Positions 1-6,516 of a stretch of 15,858 bases of DNA are shown piece after piece. A program made the translations under genes and the position numbers. Origin of the DNA: Candidatus Desantisbacteria bacterium CG1_02_38_46. GTDB lineage: Bacteria; Desantisbacteria; UBA1551; UBA1559. The stretch's first letter is position 1. Each line of letters begins with the position of its first letter. Location of the stretch: NCBI GenBank assembly GCA_001871015.1, contig MNUO01000011.1, positions 1 through 15,858 on the forward strand, written 5' to 3'. Below the pieces are notes generated by a model. The model worked only from the letters and a program-made list of their open reading frames with translations, made no database searches and had not been told where the DNA came from.

Positions 1-1
1 A

Positions 2-340
2 ACAGCCCAGCGGGCTTTAGCTTATTTAGAACGCCACCAGGAAGAACTAAGACGGGCAAACTGCACACTTCTTATTAAGCGTTTTCAAGATCCTAACTTA
101 AGGCCCGATAACAATATTATCGAAAATGTAATCAGACAGCTCAATCAAAAATTCAAAAAGGTTGCCGGATTTGAAAGACGCAACACTGCTTTTAATTCCA
201 TCAGCCTTTTAATTATACACTATCGGTTTCACAAATTTACTTGTTCCAGAATACCAGGAAATAATGGAAAATCGCCATTAGAGATTGCGGGGGTTGATAC
301 TTCTCATCTTAACTGGGTACGTTTTTCTCAAAGATCTTAA
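2..340 (+). pseudogene. Transposase, C-terminal part (runs off left edge)
   Basis: The frame is open from the window edge to TAA at 338-340, giving 112 residues with no start in view. The segment NNIIENVIRQLNQ followed by KKVAGFERRNTAFNS and an LLIIHYRFHKF stretch matches, from memory, the C-terminal part of a DDE-type transposase family. In that family an N-N-x-I-E segment is followed by a conserved KxxxGF and a YRFH/YRFK motif, and the protein ends in a (N)GKSPLE(L/I)AGVD tail with a W-x-x-F. The tail is present here as NGKSPLEIAGVD then LNWVRF. I cannot assign the IS family. The catalytic residues would lie to the left of the window, so I cannot tell whether the gene is intact. A multi-hairpin element starts at its stop codon and could be the end of the element. 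Confidence 0.6.
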
Positions 341-462
341 TTGTGGATACTGACGCTTCTGTGGAAAGTGCCGCCTTCGGCTTGGATATCCTTTTCAGGA
401 TATCACACACTTTCCACATCGCTTGGAGTCGCCCGAGGCGACCCCACATTATCCACTAATTA
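337..462. repeat. Nested multi-hairpin element, possible transposon end
   Basis: An outer pair GTGGATA (343-349) and TATCCAC (450-456) encloses an 11-bp stem TGTGGAAAGTG (360-370) with CACTTTCCACA (408-418). Inside that are two small hairpins: GCCG/CGGC (370-373 with 378-381) and GATATCC/GGATATC (385-391 with 398-404). A third lies outside the 11-bp stem: GTCGCC/GGCGAC (428-433 with 437-442). The whole could fold as a branched cruciform or RNA. It lies between a transposase gene and an ORF that lacks its 5' end, which fits the end of an inserted element. The GTCGCC hairpin recurs at 8790-8804. Confidence 0.6.
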
Positions 463-489
463 CGACGACTAATTTTTCATATTTTTTAA

Positions 490-891
490 AGAACAAAAGC
501 TGATTTCATTAGACCTAATTTTCTATATACTACTCACACTTTTAAACGAACTAGAGATAAGCAATTAGCAACCAATTTTGTATACGCTACCAAATATTTT
601 GAGATTATTAATACGCCCTCTAAGGCATACATAGCGCTAAGCGGAAAGTGGGATGAAATAGAAGAACAAATACAATGTTTGTGTGAAGAAATGGATTTTT
701 ATTGTTCTAAGAAACTCAAAAAAGAACTCAAAAAATTCTTGGATAAATTTTATACTTTTAATCAACTTGCCTATAGATATATTTGCTGTGATACCGTAGA
801 ACTTGAAGCGTGGGAAGACGAAAAAAAGAAAATATATAAAGAATATCTTGACTTTAGAGCATTTCTAAAAGAAGACCTTTTTAAGTCTTAG
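490..891 (+). pseudogene. Unrecognised ORF lacking its 5' end
   Basis: The frame is open from just after a TAA at 487-489 to TAG at 889-891, about 133 residues, but there is no ATG or GTG in the first part. The first usual start is TTG at 679, which leaves only 70 residues. The upstream part (for example FEIINTPSKAYIALSGKWDEIEEQ) has coding-like composition, so the true gene probably began further left and lost its 5' end when the hairpin/transposase segment arrived. The rest is charged and helical, with KKLKKELKKFLDKFY and several Cys and Tyr residues. I do not recognise the family. The stop codon lies 12 bases before the next gene, so the two were probably co-transcribed. Confidence 0.4.
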
Positions 892-903
892 CGGGGAGGC
901 GAT

Positions 904-1896
904 ATGTTTATAATAGCAGGGGGGATAATTTTAGCAATTATTATAATTTTTATTATAATTTCTATGCTGGCCGGCGCTGGGCTTGCAGCAGGTGGCGTTT
1001 TGGCAACAATAGGTGCTGTTTTTTCAACAAAAGAGGGGAAAATGTTAAAATTAATAAATTTAGGTAAATATGATGATGCAATAACTCTTTGTAATGAAAT
1101 AATTTCCAAGAATCCGCATAACGCGATCGCATATAATAATCTTGGTGTTGCCTATGAAAGGAAAGGTAATTTCATAGAAGCAATAAAAGCATATCAAAGA
1201 ACCACAGAGATAAATCCGCAGTTTCAATTAGCATTGAATAACCTTAACACACTTAACGCAAAAATATCAAAGGAAGAAGTCCCAGGTATTTCTAAAAAAT
1301 GCCTTCAGTGTGCGGAAATTATAAAGGCAGAAGCAAAGATTTGCAGATTTTGTGGATATAAATTTGAACAGGCGCCCTGTAGGAGTGAAGATGTAAAACC
1401 ACCCTGCGAGGTTTCTCTAAAAGGAATAGAGCAAGGGGGCGAGGAAACAAGTAAAGAGAAATTATCTGAGGAAGAAGAACCCCCTAAAACCGAACATTTT
1501 GAAGGTACAATAACTTGCTCCAGGTGTGGAACTAAAAATAAATGGGAAGACCTAACGGAAGGCAAATACTGCAGCGGATGTGGGAAAGATATAGAGGAAG
1601 AAGTTAAAAGAGGCCCTGTCTCCACCGAAGAAACACATCGGGATAAAGTACCTGAGGGGTTTATGAAAAAAATTGCCTGGACAATATTAAGTTGTGTTGG
1701 GGCCACTATTGTTCTAATTTTAATTTCTAACTACCATCCCGTAAAGGTTAAAAGTGGGGAGAAAGTTACGTGTTGTGATTGCGCTGGGATCATAAAAATA
1801 CGATTAAAGAAATTACGGTGCCAGCGAAAGATGCGAAAAAATACAAAATTATTAAAAGTACTGGATTATGTGAAACGTGTGGTAACAGAGTTGTAG
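904..1896 (+). CDS. Membrane-anchored TPR / zinc-ribbon protein, N-terminal part (frameshifted)
   Basis: A good Shine-Dalgarno (GGGGAGG) precedes ATG 904. The layout is: hydrophobic segment at residues 5-20; a Gly/Ala-rich stretch; two TPR-like helix pairs at about 47-115 (A-I-A-Y-N-N-L-G-V-A-Y then A-I-K-A-Y); a zinc ribbon with C133, C136, C147 and C150 of the KCLQC...CRFCG type; an acidic linker; a second ribbon with C205, C208, C223 and C226; and a second hydrophobic segment at about 258-276. From about residue 299 the frame becomes basic and unlike the rest, while the continuation of the protein is visible in another frame. A one-base loss in the A run at 1794-1798 would explain this, so the last part of this ORF is probably not real. 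The combined protein would be about 451 residues (904-2258). Function unknown; TPRs suggest protein binding at the membrane. Confidence 0.65.
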   Translation: MFIIAGGIILAIIIIFIIISMLAGAGLAAGGVLATIGAVFSTKEGKMLKLINLGKYDDAITLCNEIISKNPHNAIAYNNLGVAYERKGNFIEAIKAYQRTTEINPQFQLALNNLNTLNAKISKEEVPGISKKCLQCAEIIKAEAKICRFCGYKFEQAPCRSEDVKPPCEVSLKGIEQGGEETSKEKLSEEEEPPKTEHFEGTITCSRCGTKNKWEDLTEGKYCSGCGKDIEEEVKRGPVSTEETHRDKVPEGFMKKIAWTILSCVGATIVLILISNYHPVKVKSGEKVTCCDCAGIIKIRLKKLRCQRKMRKNTKLLKVLDYVKRVVTEL

Positions 1897-2258
1897 AAGT
1901 AAAAATAGGAACGGTGTTGTCCTGTGCCAAATGTGGCAAAATTTTAAAAGATTCATCACATAGATTAACTGTCAGGAGAAAAGACGTAGATAAATATTCA
2001 ATTCAACGCACAAACGCAATTTGTAAGAATTGCCAAATAGAAATGGAAAAAGCAGAAAGAGAAGCAAAGAAAGCAGAAAAAAGAAGATTGAGACCACTTT
2101 TTTACGAAACTGTTGAAAAAATAAGGCAAAGCTACTGCGTTAGCGATAACTCAGGGAGGCTTGCTTACAGGTTTTTCTGCGAAAAGCATCCTGAGCTAAG
2201 TGAATATTTATATAAATATTTTTATAAAGGAGTTGATCCTTTTGAAGATAATGAGTGA
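1779..2258 (+). CDS. Tandem CxxC zinc-binding protein, C-terminal part of the preceding gene
   Basis: This frame continues the preceding gene after a slip at 1794-1798; genuine sequence begins near 1797 and the TTG at 1779 is only nominal. Joined across the slip, the protein carries two copies of one module. Each has C-x-x-C, a G-x-I-x-K segment, a strand ending K-D-x-x-K-Y, then a second C-x-x-C about 30 residues on: TCCDC/CETC and SCAKC/CKNC. Similarity between the copies on both sides of the slip is the main evidence for one original gene. A charged helix rich in K, E and A follows, then a C-terminal tail with aromatic residues (LSEYLYKYFYKG). AAGGAG at 2226 lies inside the gene. The stop overlaps a GTG of the next frame. 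Function unknown; zinc binding is inferred from the cysteine pairs. Confidence 0.55.
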   Translation: MRWDHKNTIKEITVPAKDAKKYKIIKSTGLCETCGNRVVEVKIGTVLSCAKCGKILKDSSHRLTVRRKDVDKYSIQRTNAICKNCQIEMEKAEREAKKAEKRRLRPLFYETVEKIRQSYCVSDNSGRLAYRFFCEKHPELSEYLYKYFYKGVDPFEDNE

Positions 2259-2272
2259 ATTTGGGGGCAGAA

Positions 2273-2812
2273 ATGGGAAAATGTTATAAAAATTTAAGGG
2301 AGTTTATTAAAAATAATTTAAGTACTAAAGAATTTCCTGATACTCAAAAAATAATAAATGCATTAAAGGGTGCAAAACGCAGGGGTTATTTCACAAAAAA
2401 GGAATTATTAAAAATAGGATTGTGGAAAGTACCAAAGAAAAGAAATGTATACCGCCTATTATTAAAAAATTCAGAAAAAAAAGTTATAGAAGTGTCCAGA
2501 AAAGTATTTTCTACAAATAATGAAAAAAGAAAAATAGAGCTTTTAGATAAACAATTAAAGGGTGTTGCAATTCCAATGGCTTCCGCAATTCTTATGTTAA
2601 CTAACCCCCGAAAATATGGTGTGATAGATTTTTGGGTTTGGCGCGTCCTTTATAAATTTGGTGAAGTTAAAGTAAAACCAAAAGGGGTGGGTCTCAACTT
2701 TAACAATTGGTATACTTATTTAGCAAAACTCCGATATTTTGCAAAAAAATTTAAAGTTAAAGTAAGAGACATTGAAAGAACTATTTATGATAATGTTGAC
2801 CGGGTATTATAA
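2273..2812 (+). CDS. Helix-hairpin-helix DNA-glycosylase-like protein, hypothetical
   Basis: The ATG at 2273 follows GGGGG at good spacing. A GTG at 2255 would add six residues and overlap the previous stop, and cannot be excluded. The product is 179 residues and very basic. The centre reads LKGVAIPMASAILML, then P-x-K-Y-G-V-I-D-F-W-V-W. That resembles the G-V-G-x-x-x-A-S-A-I-L ... P ... Y-x-x-x-D-x-R-V pattern of the HhH-GPD fold in OGG1/EndoIII-like glycosylases and a set of small uncharacterised relatives. The Asp in VIDFW would sit where the fold has its conserved acid. No iron-sulphur cysteines are visible. Its place after the zinc-ribbon gene suggests a shared transcript but says little about role. 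Glycosylase activity is inference. Confidence 0.5.
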   Translation: MGKCYKNLREFIKNNLSTKEFPDTQKIINALKGAKRRGYFTKKELLKIGLWKVPKKRNVYRLLLKNSEKKVIEVSRKVFSTNNEKRKIELLDKQLKGVAIPMASAILMLTNPRKYGVIDFWVWRVLYKFGEVKVKPKGVGLNFNNWYTYLAKLRYFAKKFKVKVRDIERTIYDNVDRVL

Positions 2813-2815
2813 AAA

Positions 2816-2977
2816 ATGCGTAATTTAGCTGTGAAAAAGAACTTTTTAGCTTCCGCACAGGCACAAACAGTAGAATATTTAACTCCGGATGAAGTCTACG
2901 CCATAGCAGACGCGTCGATGAAAACTAAGAATGAAAATCACGCCAACAACCAGACTTTTCCAAAATTTGGTTGGTAA
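2816..2977 (+). CDS. Small ORF, possible tyrosine-recombinase remnant
   Basis: ATG 2816 to TAA 2975-2977 gives 53 residues, starting 4 bases after the previous stop. The middle reads VEYLTPDEVYAIADAS. This resembles the F/Y-L-T-P-E-E-V-x-x-L linker between the core-binding and catalytic domains of phage-type integrases, preceded by a basic stretch (VKKNFLA). The catalytic domain is absent. The match is short, so this may equally be a chance ORF. Confidence 0.25.
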   Translation: MRNLAVKKNFLASAQAQTVEYLTPDEVYAIADASMKTKNENHANNQTFPKFGW

Positions 2978-2988
2978 CGAGGAAATTA

Positions 2989-3012
2989 CGCAGGCTAAAG
3001 CCCGCGGCTACC
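2989..3012 (-). repeat. Palindromic repeat copy covering the asd stop codon
   Basis: On the minus strand this reads GTAGCC, then stem GCGGGC, loop TTTA, stem GCCTGC (one G-T pair). It belongs to the same family as the arrays at 3458-3579 and 4126-4232. The TAG stop of asd (2995-2997) lies in the loop and second stem, and the last residues of Asd (SRGL) are encoded by the repeat. Confidence 0.75.
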
Positions 3013-4107
3013 GATAAGCAGTTCGGCGATCTGGACAGCGTTAAGGGCTGCACCTTTGCGCAGATTATCAGAAACTACCCAGAGGTTTAATCCATGCGGA
3101 ATTGATTTATCCTCCCGAATGCGTCCCACATAAACAGCATCTTTACCAGTAGCATCAATCGGGAAGGGATATTTTGAATTTGCAGGGTCATCCACTATTA
3201 CCACCCCTGGTGCTTTTGAAAGAATTTTTTTCGCCTCATCCGCAGTTAATTTTTCTTCAGTTTCAATGTTTACTGCTTCTGAATGGCTGATAAAGACAGG
3301 CACTCGGACGCAAGTTGCGGTTATGCGCATCTGCTGTTCATTCATAATTTTTCTTGTTTCCTGCACCATTTTGATTTCTTCCTTTGTATAGCCATTCTCC
3401 TCAAATTTATCAATGTGAGGAAAGAGATTGAAAGCAATCTGGTGGGGAAGAACTTTTGTAGTGGTCGAGTTTACTCGACTTGAAGTAGAGTAAACTCTGC
3501 CACTACTAGCAGACCAAGGTCTGCCACTACCAGCAGAGTAAACTCTGCCACTACCTTGCAGGGCAATCCCTGCAGCTACAATTGATTTCGTTTCATTGAT
3601 TAATTGTTCAACTGCTTCTTTACCCCAGCCAGAAACAGATTGATAAGTAGAAACTACAATCCTTTTGATTCTTACCTCAAGGTGTAGAGGATATATTGCC
3701 ACAACCATCTGAATAGTTGAACAATTTGGATTTGCAATTATACCTTTATGCTTAAATGCAGCATCCGGATTTACTTCAGGAACTACAAGAGGCACCTCTC
3801 TGTCCATCCTGAAAGCATTGCTATTGTCAATTACGACCGCCCCGGATTTTGCTGCAATAGGTGAGAATTGTTTACTCAATTCTGCTCCAATTGAAAAAAG
3901 GGCATAATCTATTCCCTTAAAGGAATTTTTATTTAGAATCTCAACTTTTACGTCTTTGCCTTTAAATTTTAACTTTTTGCCGACTGACCGTTCAGAAGCA
4001 AGAAGTTTTATATTTTTAACAGGGAATTTACGCCGCTCAAGAGTTCTCATCATTTCCTGCCCGACAAGTCCGGTTGCTCCGACAACTGCTACATTGTATT
4101 TTTTCAT
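2995..4107 (-). CDS. asd: Aspartate-semialdehyde dehydrogenase with a repeat-derived insert
   Basis: Reduces L-aspartyl-4-phosphate to aspartate-4-semialdehyde with NADPH, the branch point to lysine/diaminopimelate, threonine and methionine; cytoplasmic. The N-terminal Rossmann motif GATGLVG is at residues 10-16. The catalytic Cys is C129 in NPNCST, and the general-base His is probably H275 in ISHSEAVN. GAGGTG precedes the ATG at good spacing. At 370 residues it is about 30-40 longer than usual. The excess lies at residues about 177-217, an 8-residue repeat rich in Ser, Gly and Arg (GSGRVYSA, GSGRPWSA, SSGRVYST). It is encoded by five copies of a 24-bp palindromic repeat, and the conserved sequence resumes at KVLPHQIAFN. 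The C-terminal SRGL and the stop also come from a repeat copy. Last gene of the minus-strand cluster, downstream of leuB. Confidence 0.95.
   Translation of the reverse strand: MKKYNVAVVGATGLVGQEMMRTLERRKFPVKNIKLLASERSVGKKLKFKGKDVKVEILNKNSFKGIDYALFSIGAELSKQFSPIAAKSGAVVIDNSNAFRMDREVPLVVPEVNPDAAFKHKGIIANPNCSTIQMVVAIYPLHLEVRIKRIVVSTYQSVSGWGKEAVEQLINETKSIVAAGIALQGSGRVYSAGSGRPWSASSGRVYSTSSRVNSTTTKVLPHQIAFNLFPHIDKFEENGYTKEEIKMVQETRKIMNEQQMRITATCVRVPVFISHSEAVNIETEEKLTADEAKKILSKAPGVVIVDDPANSKYPFPIDATGKDAVYVGRIREDKSIPHGLNLWVVSDNLRKGAALNAVQIAELLIGSRGL
3458..3579 (-). repeat. Five tandem 24-bp palindromic repeats inside asd
   Basis: Units lie at 3458-3481, 3484-3506, 3507-3530, 3531-3554 and 3556-3579. 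In minus-strand reading most begin GTAGTGG (the last GTAGCTG), then a 6-bp stem, a TT-centred 4-base loop, the paired stem, then TA or AA. Stem pairs differ between units but remain complementary: GCAGAG/CTCTGC, GCAGAC/GTCTGC, GCAGGG/CCCTGC and GTCGAG/CTCGAC. The first unit is inverted, so 3458-3506 forms one larger inverted repeat from GTAGTGG to CCACTAC. A 24-bp unit keeps the reading frame, so asd stays open. Confidence 0.9.
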
Positions 4108-4125
4108 AAATACACCTCAAAAAAA

Positions 4126-4232
4126 TTAGTCCCGATGAATCGGGACCACTACATAATGATCAGCAGAGTAAACTCTGCCACTACTAGCAGAGCAAGCTCT
4201 GCCACTACTAGCAGAGTAAGATCTGCCACTAC
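4126..4232 (-). repeat. Palindromic repeat array between leuB and asd
   Basis: Four units of the same family fill the leuB-asd gap: 4126-4152 (stem GTCCCGAT/ATCGGGAC), 4161-4184 (GCAGAG/CTCTGC), 4185-4208 (same stem, loop CTTG) and 4209-4232 (GCAGAT/CTCTGC, one mismatch). The last three are tandem without spacers, so this is not a CRISPR array. The TAG in GTAGTGG of the 4209-4232 unit is the stop codon of leuB. Folding of the leuB-asd transcript here could affect RNA stability or asd translation; that is inference. Confidence 0.9.
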
Positions 4233-5287
4233 ATAATGAATTTGCAGATTAAGTCGCCGACCTGGCTTGTGCTCATACCCATTTTTCCTGCACCAAGGTC
4301 TTTAATATGGCCTTCGCTAATTGTTTTGATAACTGCGTTTTCAACTGTTTGTGCAGCTTTTTCTTCACCTAAAGTGTCCAGCATCATTGCGCCAGCGCAG
4401 ATTGTCGCGAGCGGATTTATCATATTTTTCCCTGCATATTTCGGTGCTGAGCCGTGAATTGGTTCAAACATTGAAATGCCCTCAGGGTTTAGGTTTGCAC
4501 CAGCAGCAATTCCCATACCACCCTGAATTACAGCTCCAAGGTCAGTTATGATGTCACCAAACATATTACAGGTAACGATTACATCAAACCATTCAGGATT
4601 TTTGACCATCCACATACAGGTGGCATCTACGAAAGCGTAATCCTTCTGGATTTCAGGATATTCCTCGCCTACTTCTGTAAAAGTTCTTCTCCACAGGTCA
4701 TGGGCGTAGGTGAGAACATTTGCCTTATCGCACAGTGTAAGTTTATTTTTTTTGTTTCTTTTTTTTACGAGTGTATATGCGTATTGTATTACTCTCTCAA
4801 CTCCTTTGCGCGTATTTATATCTTCCTGTATTGCAACTTCATCTTTTGTTCCTTTTTTTAAAAATCCTCCTGCACCGCAATATGCACCCTCTGTATTTTC
4901 ACGCACGACTATAAAATCAATATCCTCAGGCCCTTTATCCTTTAATGGTGTCCAGACACCGGGATAAAGTTTTATGGGACGAAGATTTATGTACTGGTCA
5001 AGTGAAAAACGCAGTTTGAGCAGGAGTCCCTTTTCAAGTATGCCGGGTTCTACCCTGGGGTCACCCACAGCACCCAGATAAATAGCGTCCATTTTCTTAA
5101 GTTCCCCGATTGCACTATCTGGTAATATTTCACCTGTTTTCAGATATCTTTGCGCACCAAAGTCGTAATGGATAAAGTTAAATTTTATATTAAATTTCTC
5201 ACTTACCACATTCAGAACCTTTAATCCTTCCCGAATGATTTCTGGTCCTACACCATCTCCTGGAATCACTGCAATTTCATAATTCAC
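4229..5287 (-). CDS. leuB: 3-isopropylmalate dehydrogenase
   Basis: Oxidatively decarboxylates 3-isopropylmalate with NAD in leucine synthesis; cytoplasmic. The 352 residues show the family core: PGDGVGPE at 9-16; substrate arginines R93, R103 and R129 in [12 protein letters not shown] and VVRENTEG; catalytic Y136 and K188 (DKANVL); metal-binding D221, D245 and D249 (FGDIITDLG); and the nucleotide loop [10 protein letters not shown] at 278-287. The GTG start at 5287 overlaps the previous gene's TGA and follows AAAGGAG, so translation is probably coupled. The stop TAG lies in the first bases of a palindromic repeat unit. The family also contains tartrate and homoisocitrate dehydrogenases. LeuB is preferred on length and motifs, but no leuA, leuC or leuD is in view, so substrate is less certain than family. 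Confidence 0.85.
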   Translation of the reverse strand: MNYEIAVIPGDGVGPEIIREGLKVLNVVSEKFNIKFNFIHYDFGAQRYLKTGEILPDSAIGELKKMDAIYLGAVGDPRVEPGILEKGLLLKLRFSLDQYINLRPIKLYPGVWTPLKDKGPEDIDFIVVRENTEGAYCGAGGFLKKGTKDEVAIQEDINTRKGVERVIQYAYTLVKKRNKKNKLTLCDKANVLTYAHDLWRRTFTEVGEEYPEIQKDYAFVDATCMWMVKNPEWFDVIVTCNMFGDIITDLGAVIQGGMGIAAGANLNPEGISMFEPIHGSAPKYAGKNMINPLATICAGAMMLDTLGEEKAAQTVENAVIKTISEGHIKDLGAGKMGMSTSQVGDLICKFIM

Positions 5288-5940
5288 TGTTTTATCTCCT
5301 TTAACCTTTGTAAAACTGCTGTTTCACTTTTAGATTCATTCTTTAACATCTTAAGATGAATTACTTTTTTGCCAGAAGTCAAAGTGATACTCTTCTTTTC
5401 TATTTTTGTTACCTTATACCCATCAATGATATCACCTTCCTCGAGCACCTGGCCATTAATTATTGCCGAAGATTTTCCGTCTCTGGATTTTATTGTGCCA
5501 AAAAGTGTAAAAGGGGATGATTTCTGTTTTTCTTTAACAGGCAAACCAGGAGGTAAATCTGAATACTCGTCTGGAGTGAATTTAGTTTGAGACAGGTAAT
5601 TCTCTATCCCGACCAGTGAAACAAAAGGGTCACGGTTTAAAGAATAGTAATTAAATTTCAATGTTTGTTCTTTTATGCGCATATTATCCAGCAATTTTCT
5701 TGCATCTCTTATATGAGCGGGGAGTTCAGCCATTGTGACTTCTGGCGATGGTTTAACGGCCAATGGAGCAGTGGGAACAGGGGGCCCTTTTTGTTTTGCA
5801 ATTACCTCTTCTAATGACATTTTTTTTCGTGGCAAGAATGCCTTAAATCCTCCCTTTCTTCTTGCGTAAATTACCAGACAAATGATTACATATGCAACTA
5901 TATTACCAATAATAATTAATTTTTTTAATCGGGGGTTCAT
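5284..5940 (-). CDS. PilP/GspC-like pilus or type II secretion protein
   Basis: The protein has 218 residues. A basic N-terminus is followed by one transmembrane segment at about 9-25 (IIIGNIVAYVIICLVIY), then a Pro/Ala-rich linker (about 50-70). A helical region and an RDPF motif (about 104-107) follow. The C-terminal domain of about 55 residues reads FTLFGTI, AIINGQVLEEGDIIDGYKV, then SITLTSGKKVIHLKM. This is the small beta domain (homology-region type) of PilP and GspC: a strand, an I-N-G-x-x-x-x-E-G-D turn, then V-x-x-I and a last strand. Such proteins link the inner-membrane platform to the outer-membrane secretin. The gene overlaps leuB by 4 bp and follows a prepilin-like gene, which supports the assignment. 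No secretin, ATPase or PilMNO is in view, so PilP versus GspC is undecided. Confidence 0.6.
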   Translation of the reverse strand: MNPRLKKLIIIGNIVAYVIICLVIYARRKGGFKAFLPRKKMSLEEVIAKQKGPPVPTAPLAVKPSPEVTMAELPAHIRDARKLLDNMRIKEQTLKFNYYSLNRDPFVSLVGIENYLSQTKFTPDEYSDLPPGLPVKEKQKSSPFTLFGTIKSRDGKSSAIINGQVLEEGDIIDGYKVTKIEKKSITLTSGKKVIHLKMLKNESKSETAVLQRLKEIKQ

Positions 5941-5952
5941 TTATTCTTTCCA

Positions 5953-5994
5953 TAGCCCCCCCCTGTTGCTTTCGTAAGAAAGCAGGGGGGCTAC
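5953..5994 (-). repeat. Long hairpin repeat at the prepilin stop codon
   Basis: In minus-strand reading it starts GTAGCCCCCCTG, has an inner hairpin GCTTTC-TTAC-GAAAGC, and returns through CAGGGGGG to CTA. The stop codon TAG of the prepilin gene (5991-5993) is part of the opening GTAG. No T-run follows the stem, so it is not a typical rho-independent terminator, although it could act as one. The repeat ends 12 bases before the start of the next gene. Confidence 0.7.
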
Positions 5995-6494
5995 CAGCCT
6001 GAGTAAGGATTTCCTTCTAAATCATTTCCACTACGGGGCACAACCAATAATCCGATTTCCTCCCCATCTTCGTTTTTATAATAGTAGAACCAACCATCCC
6101 ATTTTTGCGAAAAGGCTGCATTATAGTAGGCAGTAGTTGCGGTTTCAAACTGTGTAACCCAGTTAGAAAAATAAACATCATCTTCTCCAGGCATTTGATT
6201 ATGAGGAATTTTCTTTAAATATTTATACCCCTCTGAAAATATTGTGGTTCCTCCACCACGTTCTCCCACTGTGCAATAAACACCATCAACAATTTTTGAT
6301 GGATAATGTCCTGTGTCGAGGTTATACATATTAATTGCCTGACGAAAAGCCCGTAGATTTTCCTTGGTGAGTTTCTCTCTTGCTCTCCCTAAATATGTAA
6401 GACTGGAATGCATTGCAATGGCTGAGAGAATTCCTACAATATTAACTGTAATCATCAATTCAACCAGTGTAAATCCATGTTCTCCATTCTTGAT
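5991..6494 (-). CDS. Type IV prepilin / GspG-like pseudopilin (start unclear)
   Basis: The N-terminal methylation motif is clear: G, then FTLVEL and MITVNIVGILSAIA (6474 downward), with Glu at position 5 of the mature chain and a hydrophobic helix to about residue 22. Helix alpha1 continues with REKLTKENLRAFRQAINMYNLDTGHYPS, as in GspG-type pseudopilins, and the C-terminus ends SGNDLEGNPYSGW, also typical of that group. The start is the problem. The frame runs back to a TAA at 6513-6515 but contains no ATG, GTG or TTG upstream of the motif. An ATC at 6494 lies 12 bases from a GGGGGG Shine-Dalgarno. Two ATGs at 6487 and 6478 are in another frame, so one lost base in the leader, or a rare ATC start, would explain it. 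Stop TAG is inside a hairpin repeat. Confidence 0.75.
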   Translation of the reverse strand: MKNGEHGFTLVELMITVNIVGILSAIAMHSSLTYLGRAREKLTKENLRAFRQAINMYNLDTGHYPSKIVDGVYCTVGERGGGTTIFSEGYKYLKKIPHNQMPGEDDVYFSNWVTQFETATTAYYNAAFSQKWDGWFYYYKNEDGEEIGLLVVPRSGNDLEGNPYSGW

Positions 6495-6516
6495 TTTAAA
6501 GATATACCCCCCTTAT

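Noticed and set aside
1-20. AGCGGGCTTTAGC as another copy of the palindromic repeat
   Set aside because: It lacks the GTAG head and the matching second stem, and is in the transposase reading frame.
337-462. Integron attC-like site
   Set aside because: There is no paired GTTRRRY/RYYYAAC core; the element has several independent hairpins next to a transposase.
4161-4232. Three regular 24-base repeats that look CRISPR-like
   Set aside because: The units touch each other with no spacers, are palindromes, and occur singly elsewhere, including inside asd.
5953-5994. Rho-independent terminator for the prepilin gene
   Set aside because: The stem is strong but no T-run follows it on the minus strand, and the next gene begins 12 bases later; kept as a repeat.
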